A stretch of 64,000 nt of DNA. It comes from an uncultured Croceitalea sp. Its GTDB lineage: Bacteria; Bacteroidota; Bacteroidia; Flavobacteriales; Flavobacteriaceae. Positions within the stretch are counted from its first letter, which is position 1; each line of letters starts with the position of its first letter. Of the stretch, positions 27,148 through 35,350 are shown piece by piece. The notes below the pieces were generated by a model. It ran no database searches. It saw only the letters and a list, made by a program, of their open reading frames with translations, and was not told where the DNA came from. The DNA lies in the NCBI GenBank assembly GCA_947495075.1, contig CANLXH010000002.1:1178001-1242000 (forward strand). The letters are read 5' to 3'. The position numbers and the translations under genes were made by a program.

Positions 27148-27564
27148 ATGAAAGAAATAGAAAAAAGACTTACTGAAAATGGCGTTCGTCCAACGGCAAT
27201 GCGAATACTAATTTATAAGTATTTAGCAGAAAAAGATGCAGCCATTTCTTTGACGGATATTGAGACTGCTTTCGCAAAAGCGGAACGTACAACCTTGTAT
27301 AGAACGTTACGCACTTTTGAGGAAAAGAAGATTGTCCACCAAATAGATGATGGTACGGGAATACAGAAGTACGCGCTTTGTGAACCAGGTTGCGATTGCA
27401 GTCTTGAACAGGATTTGCACCTTCATTTCCATTGTAATAACTGTGATGAAACTGTGTGCTTAACCGAGCATAAAATACCACATATCAACCTACCAGATGG
27501 CTATGTAACTGAGGACGCCAACTTAGTATTAAAGGGAATCTGCGAGAAATGTAGTGGTCAATAA
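27148..27564 (+). CDS. Fur-family metal-responsive repressor
   Basis: 138 aa. The N-terminal winged helix (NGVRPTAMRILIYKYL, AERTTLYRTLRTFEEKKIV) and the C-terminal metal/dimer domain (DLHLHFHCNNCDETVCL, ICEKCSG) follow the Fur/Zur/PerR layout; the two CxxC pairs make a structural zinc site, and the HLHFH cluster is the regulatory metal site. Located 17 bp after czcB in the same direction, it may report zinc or another divalent ion to the efflux block. Which metal cannot be read from sequence. Confidence 0.88.
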   Translation: MKEIEKRLTENGVRPTAMRILIYKYLAEKDAAISLTDIETAFAKAERTTLYRTLRTFEEKKIVHQIDDGTGIQKYALCEPGCDCSLEQDLHLHFHCNNCDETVCLTEHKIPHINLPDGYVTEDANLVLKGICEKCSGQ

Positions 27565-27619
27565 ATGCACTTCCGTTGCATCGTCTTAGGTAGTAATTTG
27601 GCAATTAAATAACGTACTG

Positions 27620-27994
27620 ATGAAATTCAACACAATCATACCCGTAGAACTCAAAAAACATTATTCTGAAGAGCTTAATCAATATCGTTCATATCTCGAA
27701 AAAGACAATTTTTCAAGAGCTTGGTTTCATCTTGAACGCTCACATATTATCGGTCAGTCTTATCCTTTGGAACACACTTATAGTCATTGGTTGATGCTCA
27801 AATTTGGTTTTCGCCAAAAAGACCTAAAAGAGATATTTGGTCAAATCATTCGTCTTCTTGTCGGTGGGTGGAAATCATTTATCGACCACGTACCAACCGG
27901 AAATACAGGTGGTTCCGGTGTTCCACCACTAAAAAGAATGAAACTACCAAGTGATTTAAATAAGATTTTAAGCCAATATAAACCAGCCCAATGA
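27620..27994 (+). CDS. DUF3703 protein
   Basis: 124 aa, soluble. HYSEELNQYRSYLEKDNFSRAWFHLERSHIIGQ and HTYSHWLMLKFGFRQKD match the DUF3703 family, recurrent beside cobalt/zinc/cadmium efflux genes; conserved histidines (HLERSH, HTYSH) and tryptophans are visible. The start is ATG 27620; the stop overlaps the next ATG by 4 bp, so it is coupled to the zinc ATPase. Function unknown; a role in metal handling is guessed only from context. Confidence 0.85.
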   Translation: MKFNTIIPVELKKHYSEELNQYRSYLEKDNFSRAWFHLERSHIIGQSYPLEHTYSHWLMLKFGFRQKDLKEIFGQIIRLLVGGWKSFIDHVPTGNTGGSGVPPLKRMKLPSDLNKILSQYKPAQ

Positions 27995-29961
27995 AGAAGA
28001 AAAAAGTGAATTTACGTGACCTAGCCCCTAAAGAACACCAGGGCGACCATAGTCACGACGATGGTCATAACCATAGCAGTCCTGAAGAAGTTTCTAACTT
28101 AAGAACCTACTTGCCCGCGATTTTCAGCTTCGTGATGCTTATCATTGGTATTGCCATTGATTATTTTGATGCCTTTCCATTTTTCAAGGGATGGGTCAGA
28201 ATCGTTTGGTACTCGGTAGCTTACATTCCTGTTGGATTTCCTGTTATCAAGGAAGGATGGAACAGTATTAAGAATGGCGATTTTTTTACTGAATTTTTTC
28301 TGATGTCCATTGCCACTTTGGGTGCATTTGCCATAGGCGAATACCCCGAAGGTGTGGCAGTAATGCTATTTTATGCCGTGGGTGAACTGTTCCAAAGTGC
28401 AGCGGTTAATCGTGCGAAGGGAAACATTAAGGCTTTGTTGGATGCACGACCGGATGAGGCGGTGGTTTATCGTGATGGGAATTTTGTTGTAGTCAACCCC
28501 GAAACAGTCGAGATTGGCGAAAAGATACAGGTACGCGTGGGCGAAAAAATTCCCTTGGACGGCATTCTGTTATCCGAAAAAGCATCGTTGAATACAGCTG
28601 CAATAACTGGTGAAAGCAAACCCGACACCATTGCAAAAGACGAAAAAGTTTTTGCAGGAAGTATCAACCTCAATGGTGTCATTGCAGTGGAAACCAATAA
28701 AGAATTTAAGGACAGTTCCATTGCCCGGATTTTGGATATGGTACAGAATGCGACTGCAAGAAAATCAAAGACAGAATTATTTATACGAAAGTTCGCAAGG
28801 ATATATACACCAATCGTTGTGTACCTCGCCATTGGCCTGACCTTCCTGCCTTACTTTTTTGTGGACGATTATGTGTTTAGGGATTGGCTTTACCGAGCCC
28901 TGATATTCCTAGTGATTTCCTGCCCCTGCGCATTGGTCATTTCCATTCCATTAGGATATTTTGGCGGACTTGGTGCAGCATCCCGAAATGGAATATTGTT
29001 TAAGGGTGCATCGTTTTTGGATGCAATGACCAAGGTAAATACGGTCGTAATGGACAAGACCGGAACCGTTACAAAAGGGGTTTTTAAAATCAAGGAAATC
29101 AAGTCCATCACATTTGACGAAGCTGAGTTTATGAAATACCTGATGGCGATGGAAGAACAATCCACCCATCCCATTGCCAAAGCGATACTGGAATATAAAG
29201 CGGATGGTTTGGATTATAAGGCGACCGATGTTTCAGAGGTTGCCGGAAAGGGACTAAAAGGAACGGTCAATGGAAAAACGGTGTTGGTCGGTAATAAAGC
29301 TTTGATGGCCTCAAACAACATAGAGGTTCCTTCTGAAACGGATAATGTTGTTGAATCCATTGTGATGGTTGCCATAAACGGAAAATTTGTAGGCTATGTA
29401 ACGATTGCTGACAAGTTTAAAGAAGATGCCCACCAAGCTATCAAGCAAATAAGGGAAGCAGGTATATCAAAAATCATAATGCTTTCGGGCGATAAAGATT
29501 CCATTACACAACAGGTTTCCAATGAACTCAATATTGATTGGGCAAAGGGCGGCTTGCTACCAGAAGATAAACTGAACGAAGTAGAAGAACTAAAAAAGCA
29601 ACCCGATACAAAGGTAGCCTTTGTAGGCGACGGTATTAATGATGCACCAGTGCTTGCTGCAAGCGATGTAGGAATCGCTATGGGTGGTTTGGGTAGCGAT
29701 GTAGCCATTGAAACAGCGGATGTCATCATCCAAACCGACCAACCGAGCAAGATTGCACGAGCAATTAAAATTGGTCGTTCTACCCGAAGAATTGTATGGC
29801 AGAACATTGGTTTGGCATTTGGTGTGAAAGCAATAGTTCTGATTTTAGGTGCGGGTGGATTGGCTACAATGTGGGAAGCAGTCTTTGCGGATGTGGGTGT
29901 CGCTTTGTTGGCCATTTTAAATGCGGTACGGTTGCAGAGAATGAAATGGAAGGAATCTTAG
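27991..29961 (+). CDS. zntA: P1B-2 type zinc/cadmium/cobalt-exporting ATPase
   Basis: 656 aa, no HMA domain; instead a His-rich N-terminus (HQGDHSHDDGHNHSS) for metal capture. Core motifs: SCPCALVISIP (near residue 310), DKTGTVTKG (near 354), STHPIAKA, GDGINDAPVL (near 546). The last helices have FGVKAIVLILG and ADVGVALLAILNA: the Lys in helix 7 and Asp-x-Gly in helix 8 mark the Zn2+/Cd2+/Pb2+ group. It exports divalent metal into the periplasm for the CzcCBA-like pump encoded upstream. Confidence 0.93.
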   Translation: MKKKKVNLRDLAPKEHQGDHSHDDGHNHSSPEEVSNLRTYLPAIFSFVMLIIGIAIDYFDAFPFFKGWVRIVWYSVAYIPVGFPVIKEGWNSIKNGDFFTEFFLMSIATLGAFAIGEYPEGVAVMLFYAVGELFQSAAVNRAKGNIKALLDARPDEAVVYRDGNFVVVNPETVEIGEKIQVRVGEKIPLDGILLSEKASLNTAAITGESKPDTIAKDEKVFAGSINLNGVIAVETNKEFKDSSIARILDMVQNATARKSKTELFIRKFARIYTPIVVYLAIGLTFLPYFFVDDYVFRDWLYRALIFLVISCPCALVISIPLGYFGGLGAASRNGILFKGASFLDAMTKVNTVVMDKTGTVTKGVFKIKEIKSITFDEAEFMKYLMAMEEQSTHPIAKAILEYKADGLDYKATDVSEVAGKGLKGTVNGKTVLVGNKALMASNNIEVPSETDNVVESIVMVAINGKFVGYVTIADKFKEDAHQAIKQIREAGISKIIMLSGDKDSITQQVSNELNIDWAKGGLLPEDKLNEVEELKKQPDTKVAFVGDGINDAPVLAASDVGIAMGGLGSDVAIETADVIIQTDQPSKIARAIKIGRSTRRIVWQNIGLAFGVKAIVLILGAGGLATMWEAVFADVGVALLAILNAVRLQRMKWKES

Positions 29962-30045
29962 AATTCCTGACCGCCCAATTGACTGAATGAAAATAAATTA
30001 CAAATAATAACCATTATATTTATAGGTCACAACAAGTCCTATTTT

Positions 30046-30531
30046 ATGATACATATAATCACAACAGGCGGTACAATTGAGGGGCTGGACTACGATACAG
30101 AAAATAATCAGACCCAAGAAAATAAAATCTCAATTGAGGAATTTTTTGAGTCGGCAAATGTTTCATTTTCCTATTCGATAGAAAATGTCCTCAATAAAGA
30201 TAGTCGCTTTATTACAGATGATGACCGCCGGCTTTTGGTTGATAAAATCAAAGCTACGAGCGCGAGAAAAATAATATTAACCCACGGTACTTTCACTATG
30301 GAAGATACCGCAAAATATATCGGAAAACTTAACCTAAAGAAAACGATAGTCTTGGTTGGCTCATTTGTTCTAGGCACATCCAATGGTACAGATGCCCCTT
30401 TTAATTTAGGTTACGCCTTATGCTCAGTTCAATTTCTAAAACCAGATGTATATGTAGCAATGAACGGTACTATATTTCATTGGGGAAATGTGAAAAAAAA
30501 TTTAGAAACCAACAAATTTGAGCAGCGATGA
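30046..30531 (+). CDS. Asparaginase N-terminal domain-like protein (half length)
   Basis: 161 aa. Begins HIITTGGTIEGLDY, the first catalytic threonine motif of type I/II asparaginases, and has THGTFTMEDTAKYI in place of the second motif (usual THGTDTM), so the Thr-His-Gly part is kept but the Asp is Phe. It is about half the normal length (~330 aa), lacking the C-terminal domain, with no sign of a downstream remainder. Homologous small proteins occur in Bacteroidetes mobile elements; substrate and activity are uncertain. Followed by the LuxR-type regulator after 9 bp. Confidence 0.75.
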   Translation: MIHIITTGGTIEGLDYDTENNQTQENKISIEEFFESANVSFSYSIENVLNKDSRFITDDDRRLLVDKIKATSARKIILTHGTFTMEDTAKYIGKLNLKKTIVLVGSFVLGTSNGTDAPFNLGYALCSVQFLKPDVYVAMNGTIFHWGNVKKNLETNKFEQR

Positions 30532-30540
30532 AAAAGATAA

Positions 30541-31458
30541 ATGTTTGGAACATCAATACATTGGACTACTTTTTTCTATCTTTTATTAGATACAGTCATT
30601 GTATTGTTTACACTCTACTATTCAACTAGAAAAGATTCAAGTGGTTATAAACGATTTTTATCTTTGGGTATTCTATTCATTACTTATAATCTAACCGGTG
30701 GTTTTTTGCCAATCAAGAATTTTCCTGGCCCTCTTATTCTTCAGTATATCATAACCTATGGTGTTGCCATAGCTTTATGTGTTTATATAGTTTACTACCT
30801 CTATAAAGAATATGATATCATAGTATTAAAGTACAATTCTTCCATTAGAAATTTGGCGATTTTGTCTTCTGGAAGTTTTATTATACTATTTTTAATCCCA
30901 TACTTCTTTACTTATTCCTTGGACTCTTCAAGGTTACTTTTTACCATCCCTATTTCAATTCTTGCCTTTGTGTTCTTAGGAATGTTTTATGAAAGAATTT
31001 CGCATCCAAACAATCCAAATGAATATATCCTACGTCGTAACAGATTATCGATGATTAGTGTGACAAGTATTGCATTGTTACCTATATTGACCTTAATCGG
31101 GGATTTTCAATGGTTGACTTTTACAGTTATGAACACAGCTTTTTACGCCATATCCATTATTGAAATAGATAGACATTTATATTTTTTAGAAAACAAGACC
31201 AAAATGTACGAAGTATTTGCTATGAGTAAAGAACAGGCAATTAACTCAGCAGAAACGAAAATCATTTATGAAAACTTGACAAGAAGGGAAATAGAGATTA
31301 CCTTGTCCATTCTCAGCAATCTCAGTTACAAACAAATAGCCAAAGATTTATTTATTGCAGAAAGTACTGTTTCTAAACACGCTTCAAACATCTACAAAAA
31401 AACAGGGGTAAAAAACAGAAGACAGTTTATTTCTCGCTATCGAAAAAAATCAAAATAG
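30541..31458 (+). CDS. Multi-pass membrane LuxR-type regulator
   Basis: 305 aa. Residues about 5-220 have seven hydrophobic segments (FFYLLLDTVIVLFTLYYS, LSLGILFITYNL, YIITYGVAIALCVYIVYYL, LSSGSFIILFLIPYFF, LLFTIPISILAFVFLGMFY, TSIALLPILTLIG, FYAISIIEI), then a C-terminal LuxR helix-turn-helix (NLTRREIEITLSILSNLSYK, then ESTVSKHASNIYKKTG). It would act as a one-component membrane sensor that binds DNA. It sits just before the RteC region, in the place occupied by RteA/RteB in CTnDOT-type elements, and so may control the transfer programme; that is inference. Confidence 0.85.
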   Translation: MFGTSIHWTTFFYLLLDTVIVLFTLYYSTRKDSSGYKRFLSLGILFITYNLTGGFLPIKNFPGPLILQYIITYGVAIALCVYIVYYLYKEYDIIVLKYNSSIRNLAILSSGSFIILFLIPYFFTYSLDSSRLLFTIPISILAFVFLGMFYERISHPNNPNEYILRRNRLSMISVTSIALLPILTLIGDFQWLTFTVMNTAFYAISIIEIDRHLYFLENKTKMYEVFAMSKEQAINSAETKIIYENLTRREIEITLSILSNLSYKQIAKDLFIAESTVSKHASNIYKKTGVKNRRQFISRYRKKSK

Positions 31459-31480
31459 CATTTATACTAGGGTTGCAGCG

Positions 31481-31525
31481 ATTACCGTAGGAAAATACGG
31501 TTCATTCCGTAGATATCTACGGAAT
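31481..31525. promoter_or_regulatory. Perfect 22-bp palindrome and CCGTAGG half-site upstream of rteC
   Basis: A perfect palindrome at 31504-31525 (half ATTCCGTAGAT) is preceded by ATTACCGTAGG at 31481-31491 and TACGG at 31496-31500. The same CCGTA/TACGG units recur at 32599-32626 and 32737-32753 after rteC. A shared regulator binding site is likely. Confidence 0.55.
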
Positions 31526-31565
31526 AAAATAACCTTCTTTCAAAATTATGTTATTACATTTCAGT

Positions 31566-31642
31566 AGCTCTTTAGATGTCCCTTGTCGTAAAAAGTTCTG
31601 CTAACAAAGTACCTGTCCTGCGCATTCGCTAACTAAAGAGCT
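31566..31642 (+). promoter_or_regulatory. Inverted repeat in the rteC leader
   Basis: AGCTCTTTAG (31566-31575) pairs exactly with CTAAAGAGCT (31633-31642) over a 57-nt loop; a short hairpin GCCC...GGGC follows at about 31675-31692, just before rteC. It would fold the leader RNA and could affect rteC expression. Confidence 0.35.
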
Positions 31643-31715
31643 CTAACAACAACTAATCCACCCAAACTAAGACTGCCCCCAATATTGTTGGGCTTAACTG
31701 TATTTATGGCTGCAA

Positions 31716-32552
31716 ATGGATTTAGAAACGTTAGGCAAAAATCTTCTCGTAGCATTAGACGAGATAAGTCTCGAAAATCTACCGATTTTGGAACAATCCT
31801 ATCGTTCTATTCAGTTAAGTAGAAACTTGCTTACTGTTTTTAAAAGAAACATTCTGACCAATGATTTTGAAAGTGTTGAGAATGAAATAATCTTCTTCAA
31901 AAAAATAAAACAAGTGCCATTGGTTAAACTTATATATTTCTCAGAAATTCATTCTTTTGAAATTCAATTTCCCAAAGCAGACAGAGCTGCACAATTAAAA
32001 TTTATAAAAAAGAAGATTAGTAAATTAAATCGCTTTTTCCTTTATAACCTTGATTTCGGCCAATACGTTAAATCTGGTGCAACCCACTTTGACAAAGCTT
32101 ATTACACCAGAAAGCATCTTGATATCTATCATATTACTACTTCCAAATTCTATTTTCAAGACCCTGATTTTTGTACACCGAGAGATATGCTTTTAGGAAA
32201 GTTCAAGGCTTATATATCTCTTATCAACTATATGGACCAAAAGAAACATTCTATTAAAAGTAGAGTGAACGGAAATAGTGTGACTATAAAACCTACAGAA
32301 AAAATTCCATGGCCGTTCACAAATACAGACTGGGTTGAACTTCTATATTCACTAAGTGCTGCTGGAATGACGAAACAAAAGGGTCTAAGTATTATTAAAT
32401 TATCTAAAATTTTGCAAGAAGTATTCGACTTTACTCCAAAGGAAATCTACAAAACATTTCAGGACATTAAAAATCGCAAAAATAGCCGGACGTTGTTCCT
32501 CGACCAGTTGACAGCTTCCCTTCTTTCGGAAATGGACAAAAGCGAGGAATAG
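31716..32552 (+). CDS. rteC: RteC-type regulator of ICE excision
   Basis: 278 aa, soluble. The pattern FFKKIKQVPLVKLIYFSEI, FFLYNLDFGQYVKSGATHFD and FTNTDWVELLYSLSAAG, plus the final KNRKNSRTLFLDQLTASL, are RteC family marks. In CTnDOT, RteC activates the excision operon by binding an inverted repeat upstream of it. Here rteC is followed by 322 bp with repeated CCGTA/TACGG units and then an excisionase-like HTH gene, the same order. Start ATG 31716. Confidence 0.88.
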   Translation: MDLETLGKNLLVALDEISLENLPILEQSYRSIQLSRNLLTVFKRNILTNDFESVENEIIFFKKIKQVPLVKLIYFSEIHSFEIQFPKADRAAQLKFIKKKISKLNRFFLYNLDFGQYVKSGATHFDKAYYTRKHLDIYHITTSKFYFQDPDFCTPRDMLLGKFKAYISLINYMDQKKHSIKSRVNGNSVTIKPTEKIPWPFTNTDWVELLYSLSAAGMTKQKGLSIIKLSKILQEVFDFTPKEIYKTFQDIKNRKNSRTLFLDQLTASLLSEMDKSEE

Positions 32553-32598
32553 TCGCTAGTTGCTATCATTCGTTCCTTCTTTTATATGTTAAAAAAAG

Positions 32599-32753
32599 AC
32601 CGTACTACGGTTGACCTACGGTAATTACATTCTTCACTCATTTTTCATAAATTTTAATGCAATTCAAGGGTATGTTAACTATGGAAACACCTCAAAACAC
32701 CACCAAAATAAACTGAATTTCAAAATGTTAAATTTTGACGGTAGTACGGTTAT
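32599..32753. promoter_or_regulatory. Candidate RteC-binding units upstream of the excision gene
   Basis: ACCGTACTACGG at 32599-32610, CCTACGGTAATT at 32615-32626 and GACGGTAGTACGGTTAT at 32737-32753 are variants of one motif, on both strands, within the 322-bp gene-free stretch 32553-32874. They match units upstream of rteC, so RteC (or the LuxR-type protein) may bind both places. Confidence 0.5.
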
Positions 32754-32814
32754 ACTGGGGAATAAAATCCATTAAAGCTATTCAAATTTGTAGAACGAAA
32801 GTCAAATCAGGTCA

Positions 32815-32852
32815 GAGGCTATCAAATTAGTTGAAAGCGATGCGATAGTCTC
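32815..32852 (+). promoter_or_regulatory. Attenuator-like hairpin before the HTH gene
   Basis: GAGGCTATC (32815-32823) pairs with GATAGTCTC (32844-32852), followed by TTTCTTTA, 23 bp before the ATG. Resembles a weak terminator or attenuator. Confidence 0.35.
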
Positions 32853-32874
32853 TTTCTTTAAAAACCGTTCTATT

Positions 32875-33159
32875 ATGCCGACAAGTATTATTACAACAGA
32901 CGACCTTCGGGAATTCAAAATGGAATTGCTCGATGACATCAAAAAATTATTATCCAAACAAGCTACTGGTAAACTCAAAAAATACCTTAAATCTTCAGAG
33001 GTTATGGATTTGCTTCAGGTAAGTCCAGGCACATTGCAAAACCTTCGCATCAATGGTACTTTACCTTACACCAAAGTTGGTGGTATTATCTATTACGATG
33101 CCGAGGAAATACAAAACATAATGACTTCCAACCGTGTACAGCACGGTTCAAATTCTTAA
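32875..33159 (+). CDS. Excisionase-like helix-turn-helix protein
   Basis: 94 aa. The C-terminal half, YLKSSEVMDLLQVSPGTLQN followed by LRINGTLPYTKVGGIIYYDAEEI, is the MerR/excisionase winged-helix (HTH_17) pattern used by Bacteroidetes Xis proteins. The N-terminal coil (EFKMELLDDIKKLLSK) is typical of the ICE version. Located in the place of xis genes after RteC, it probably bends the attachment DNA for excision. It precedes the next gene by 3 bp. Confidence 0.8.
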   Translation: MPTSIITTDDLREFKMELLDDIKKLLSKQATGKLKKYLKSSEVMDLLQVSPGTLQNLRINGTLPYTKVGGIIYYDAEEIQNIMTSNRVQHGSNS

Positions 33160-33162
33160 ATA

Positions 33163-33882
33163 ATGAACTATATAAAGCTACTTAATGCGGCTTTTGAAAA
33201 GTTCTATTTTGATGACCGCCTAAATCCTACCCATATCAGTCTGTATATGGCGCTGTTCCAAGAATGGAACAGTAGTCGCTTTGCAGATGAATTTTATGTG
33301 AATCGTAGAGATTTGATGCGCTGTGCCAAAATAGGCTCAAAATCCACATACCATCGCTGCGTTACGGATTTGGACTCGTGGCTTTATTTATCCTATTTCC
33401 CATCTAACAATCCATACAAAGGAAGTAAAATCAAGATGTTCATTATTGGTACAAGTAGTGAACCAGATATGGGACGGTACAATCCCACATTAGAACAGCT
33501 TGCGGAACAGTACCATCCCATACGTGAACCAGTTGTGGGACAGCACCATCCCATAAATGGACAAGTATTGGTATCTAATACAAACAATACCAAACAAGAA
33601 AACTATATAAAACAGCCAAAAGGCAGGCAGGCGGTTATTGATTTTTTTGAAGAAAATGGTTTTGATGCAGATGAGGGAAAAAAGTTCTTTGAGCACTATG
33701 AAACCCGGAACTGGCAAACAAGCGATGGTCAAGCAATTCGTGATTGGCGAGCTCTAGCCACAAATTGGATGGACAGAACAGAATTGTTCGACGAAAAAAA
33801 CGAATCAAACAAAAAACAAGCGTCCCAAATAAAGGACAACTTGCGAACCACTAAAAACAAAGATTATGGACAACCCCTCTAA
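33163..33882 (+). CDS. ICE-conserved winged-helix/initiator-like protein
   Basis: 239 aa. The first ~90 residues (FDDRLNPTHISLYMALFQEW, RRDLMRCAKIGSKSTYHRCV) are a helix-turn-helix similar to replication initiators and phage-type DnaD proteins. A variable middle with short repeats (EQYHPIREPVVGQHHPINGQ) is followed by a C-terminal part (KGRQAVIDFFEENGFDADEG, NWQTSDGQAIRDWRALATNW) that is common in Bacteroidetes ICE and prophage proteins. It overlaps the ATPase gene by 17 bp. This pairing suggests replication or transfer-intermediate maintenance; the exact role is unknown. Confidence 0.7.
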   Translation: MNYIKLLNAAFEKFYFDDRLNPTHISLYMALFQEWNSSRFADEFYVNRRDLMRCAKIGSKSTYHRCVTDLDSWLYLSYFPSNNPYKGSKIKMFIIGTSSEPDMGRYNPTLEQLAEQYHPIREPVVGQHHPINGQVLVSNTNNTKQENYIKQPKGRQAVIDFFEENGFDADEGKKFFEHYETRNWQTSDGQAIRDWRALATNWMDRTELFDEKNESNKKQASQIKDNLRTTKNKDYGQPL

Positions 33883-34528
33883 AATTACCGAAGGTGGCGT
33901 GGAATACTCGCTAGGAAAATTTGATGGCAAAAGTGTACTCTACGATTTTCCAAAAATCTTAATTTATCTGAACGCCAAAGGGAAACTGCTTTTCGGCGAA
34001 AAGTTCAGAATTTATGACGAAGATAGAGATATACTGCTAAAGCTCTGCTCGTATTTCATTAAGGATAAAGCCAATTGTATAACCTATGGAATTGACATCG
34101 ATAAGGGTATCTTACTTTCCGGACCAGTTGGTTGCGGAAAAACTAGCTTAATGAAATTACTGAGATATATTGTTCCGATGCAAAGACCCTATGAAATGAT
34201 TCCTTGCAGAAATGTGACCTTCAGTTTTAACCATCTTGGTTTTAAGACCATTGAAGAGTATGGAAACACCAAATTTTTCTGCTTTGATGATTTAGGCATT
34301 GAACCTGCCGGACGTTTTTATGGTAAAGACCTGAACGTAATGGGCGAAGTACTTTTATCTCGATATGAACTATACCTTGAGACCAAACATAAAATCAAAA
34401 CTCACGCAACCACCAACCTAAATGCTGAAGAATTAGAAGAACGTTATGGCAATCGTGTTCGTAGCAGAATGCGAGAACTGTTTAATCTAATTGCCTTTGA
34501 TAAAGAGGCTGGGGATAAGAGGAAGTGA
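33866..34528 (+). CDS. DnaC-like ATPase
   Basis: 220 aa. Walker A GILLSGPVGCGKTSLMKLL and Walker B FFCFDDLGIEPAG are intact, with the sensor-1 type THATTNLNAEELEERYGNRV and arginine RSRMREL, as in helicase loaders (IstB/DnaC). It overlaps the preceding initiator-like gene, so the two are likely partners loading a helicase on the excised circle. Followed by convergent metal genes on the minus strand. Confidence 0.85.
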   Translation: MDNPSKITEGGVEYSLGKFDGKSVLYDFPKILIYLNAKGKLLFGEKFRIYDEDRDILLKLCSYFIKDKANCITYGIDIDKGILLSGPVGCGKTSLMKLLRYIVPMQRPYEMIPCRNVTFSFNHLGFKTIEEYGNTKFFCFDDLGIEPAGRFYGKDLNVMGEVLLSRYELYLETKHKIKTHATTNLNAEELEERYGNRVRSRMRELFNLIAFDKEAGDKRK

Positions 34529-34544
34529 ACTTAAATATGATTTT

Positions 34545-34751
34545 TCAACAACACCCTTTGCTCTCTTGAATCGGTGGGCAGGGTACAGTCCCATAAGAAC
34601 AATAAACACAACAATCTCCTTCATTTGGTTTTAGAACCGTTTTGCAATTCTCACATTCATAAAAGAATTGACAGGATTCTATTGGCATTTCTTCTACTTT
34701 TTTGTGTCCGCAGTTTGGACAAGTTATTTCAGATGTCAGTATAGTTTCCAT
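34545..34751 (-). CDS. GDCC-motif small zinc-ribbon protein, mercury-module associated
   Basis: 68 aa. A CPNCGHKKVEEMP ribbon and CENCKTVLKPNEGDCCVYCS with GTVPCPPIQ. The second half is the GDCC(F/Y)CSYG motif of a small family that accompanies mercury genes in Bacteroidetes. Twelve cysteines in 68 residues imply metal binding. It follows MerTP with 1 bp shared and is on the same minus-strand operon. Precise role unknown. Confidence 0.8.
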   Translation of the reverse strand: METILTSEITCPNCGHKKVEEMPIESCQFFYECENCKTVLKPNEGDCCVYCSYGTVPCPPIQESKGCC

Positions 34752-35350
34752 TATTTTTCTTTTTTGTCGGTCACTTTATAACCAGTAGAATTAATTGCTT
34801 TCTCAATCTCCGATTCATTGGTTTTGGATTTGTCAAATTCAATGATTGCATTTCCACTTTCGTACGACGCTTTTGAGCTCACGATTCCGCTGAGTTTATT
34901 CACTTCGTGGTTTACGTGTTCTTCACAACTCGCGCAGGTCATTCCGCTAATTTTAAATTCAGTTATTTTAATATCCGATTTATCTACAACGATAATTTGT
35001 TTTGCCGTGTCTGGGTAAAAAATTCCTGAATAGTATGGAAATGCCAACATTACTATTGCAAATACAGTTACAATTCCTAAAAAAGTTTTGGACTGCGTGA
35101 ATTTTGGTTTTTCGTCTGTCTCACATTCACAGTCGATTTCCTTTTTTGGCTTTAGCATTTGATACCAAGCAAAACAAAGAACTAAAATTGTGAGCCCGAT
35201 TAGGTAAGGTCTATAAGGTTCTATCCAAGAAAATGTTGAAACAATTCCACTTGTTCCTGCGATAAGAGCCAAAACAGGCGTAATACAGCATAAGGAAGCT
35301 GCAAGTGCTGTTAGTAAACCTGCTCCAATTAATTTGTTTTCACTTTTCAT
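34751..35350 (-). CDS. merT: MerTP, mercuric transport fusion protein
   Basis: 199 aa. The N-terminal MerT part has three membrane segments (IGAGLLTALAASLCCITPVL, IGLTILVLCFAW, FLGIVTVFAIVMLAFPYY) with the CC pair of the first helix. The C-terminal part is a MerP/HMA domain (FKISGMTCASCEEHVNHEV, GMTCASC). The fused form moves Hg2+ into the cytoplasm, where a mercuric reductase usually reduces it. No merA is found anywhere in this window. Upstream is an ArsR-type regulator, overlapping by 4 bp. Confidence 0.9.
   Translation of the reverse strand: MKSENKLIGAGLLTALAASLCCITPVLALIAGTSGIVSTFSWIEPYRPYLIGLTILVLCFAWYQMLKPKKEIDCECETDEKPKFTQSKTFLGIVTVFAIVMLAFPYYSGIFYPDTAKQIIVVDKSDIKITEFKISGMTCASCEEHVNHEVNKLSGIVSSKASYESGNAIIEFDKSKTNESEIEKAINSTGYKVTDKKEK

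Noticed and set aside
33478-33555. Short repeats in the initiator-like gene (YHPI/HHPI blocks) as a possible CRISPR-like or tandem array
   Set aside because: Only two to three imperfect units in frame within a coding region; a variable protein linker is the simpler reading. No CRISPR array was seen anywhere in the window.
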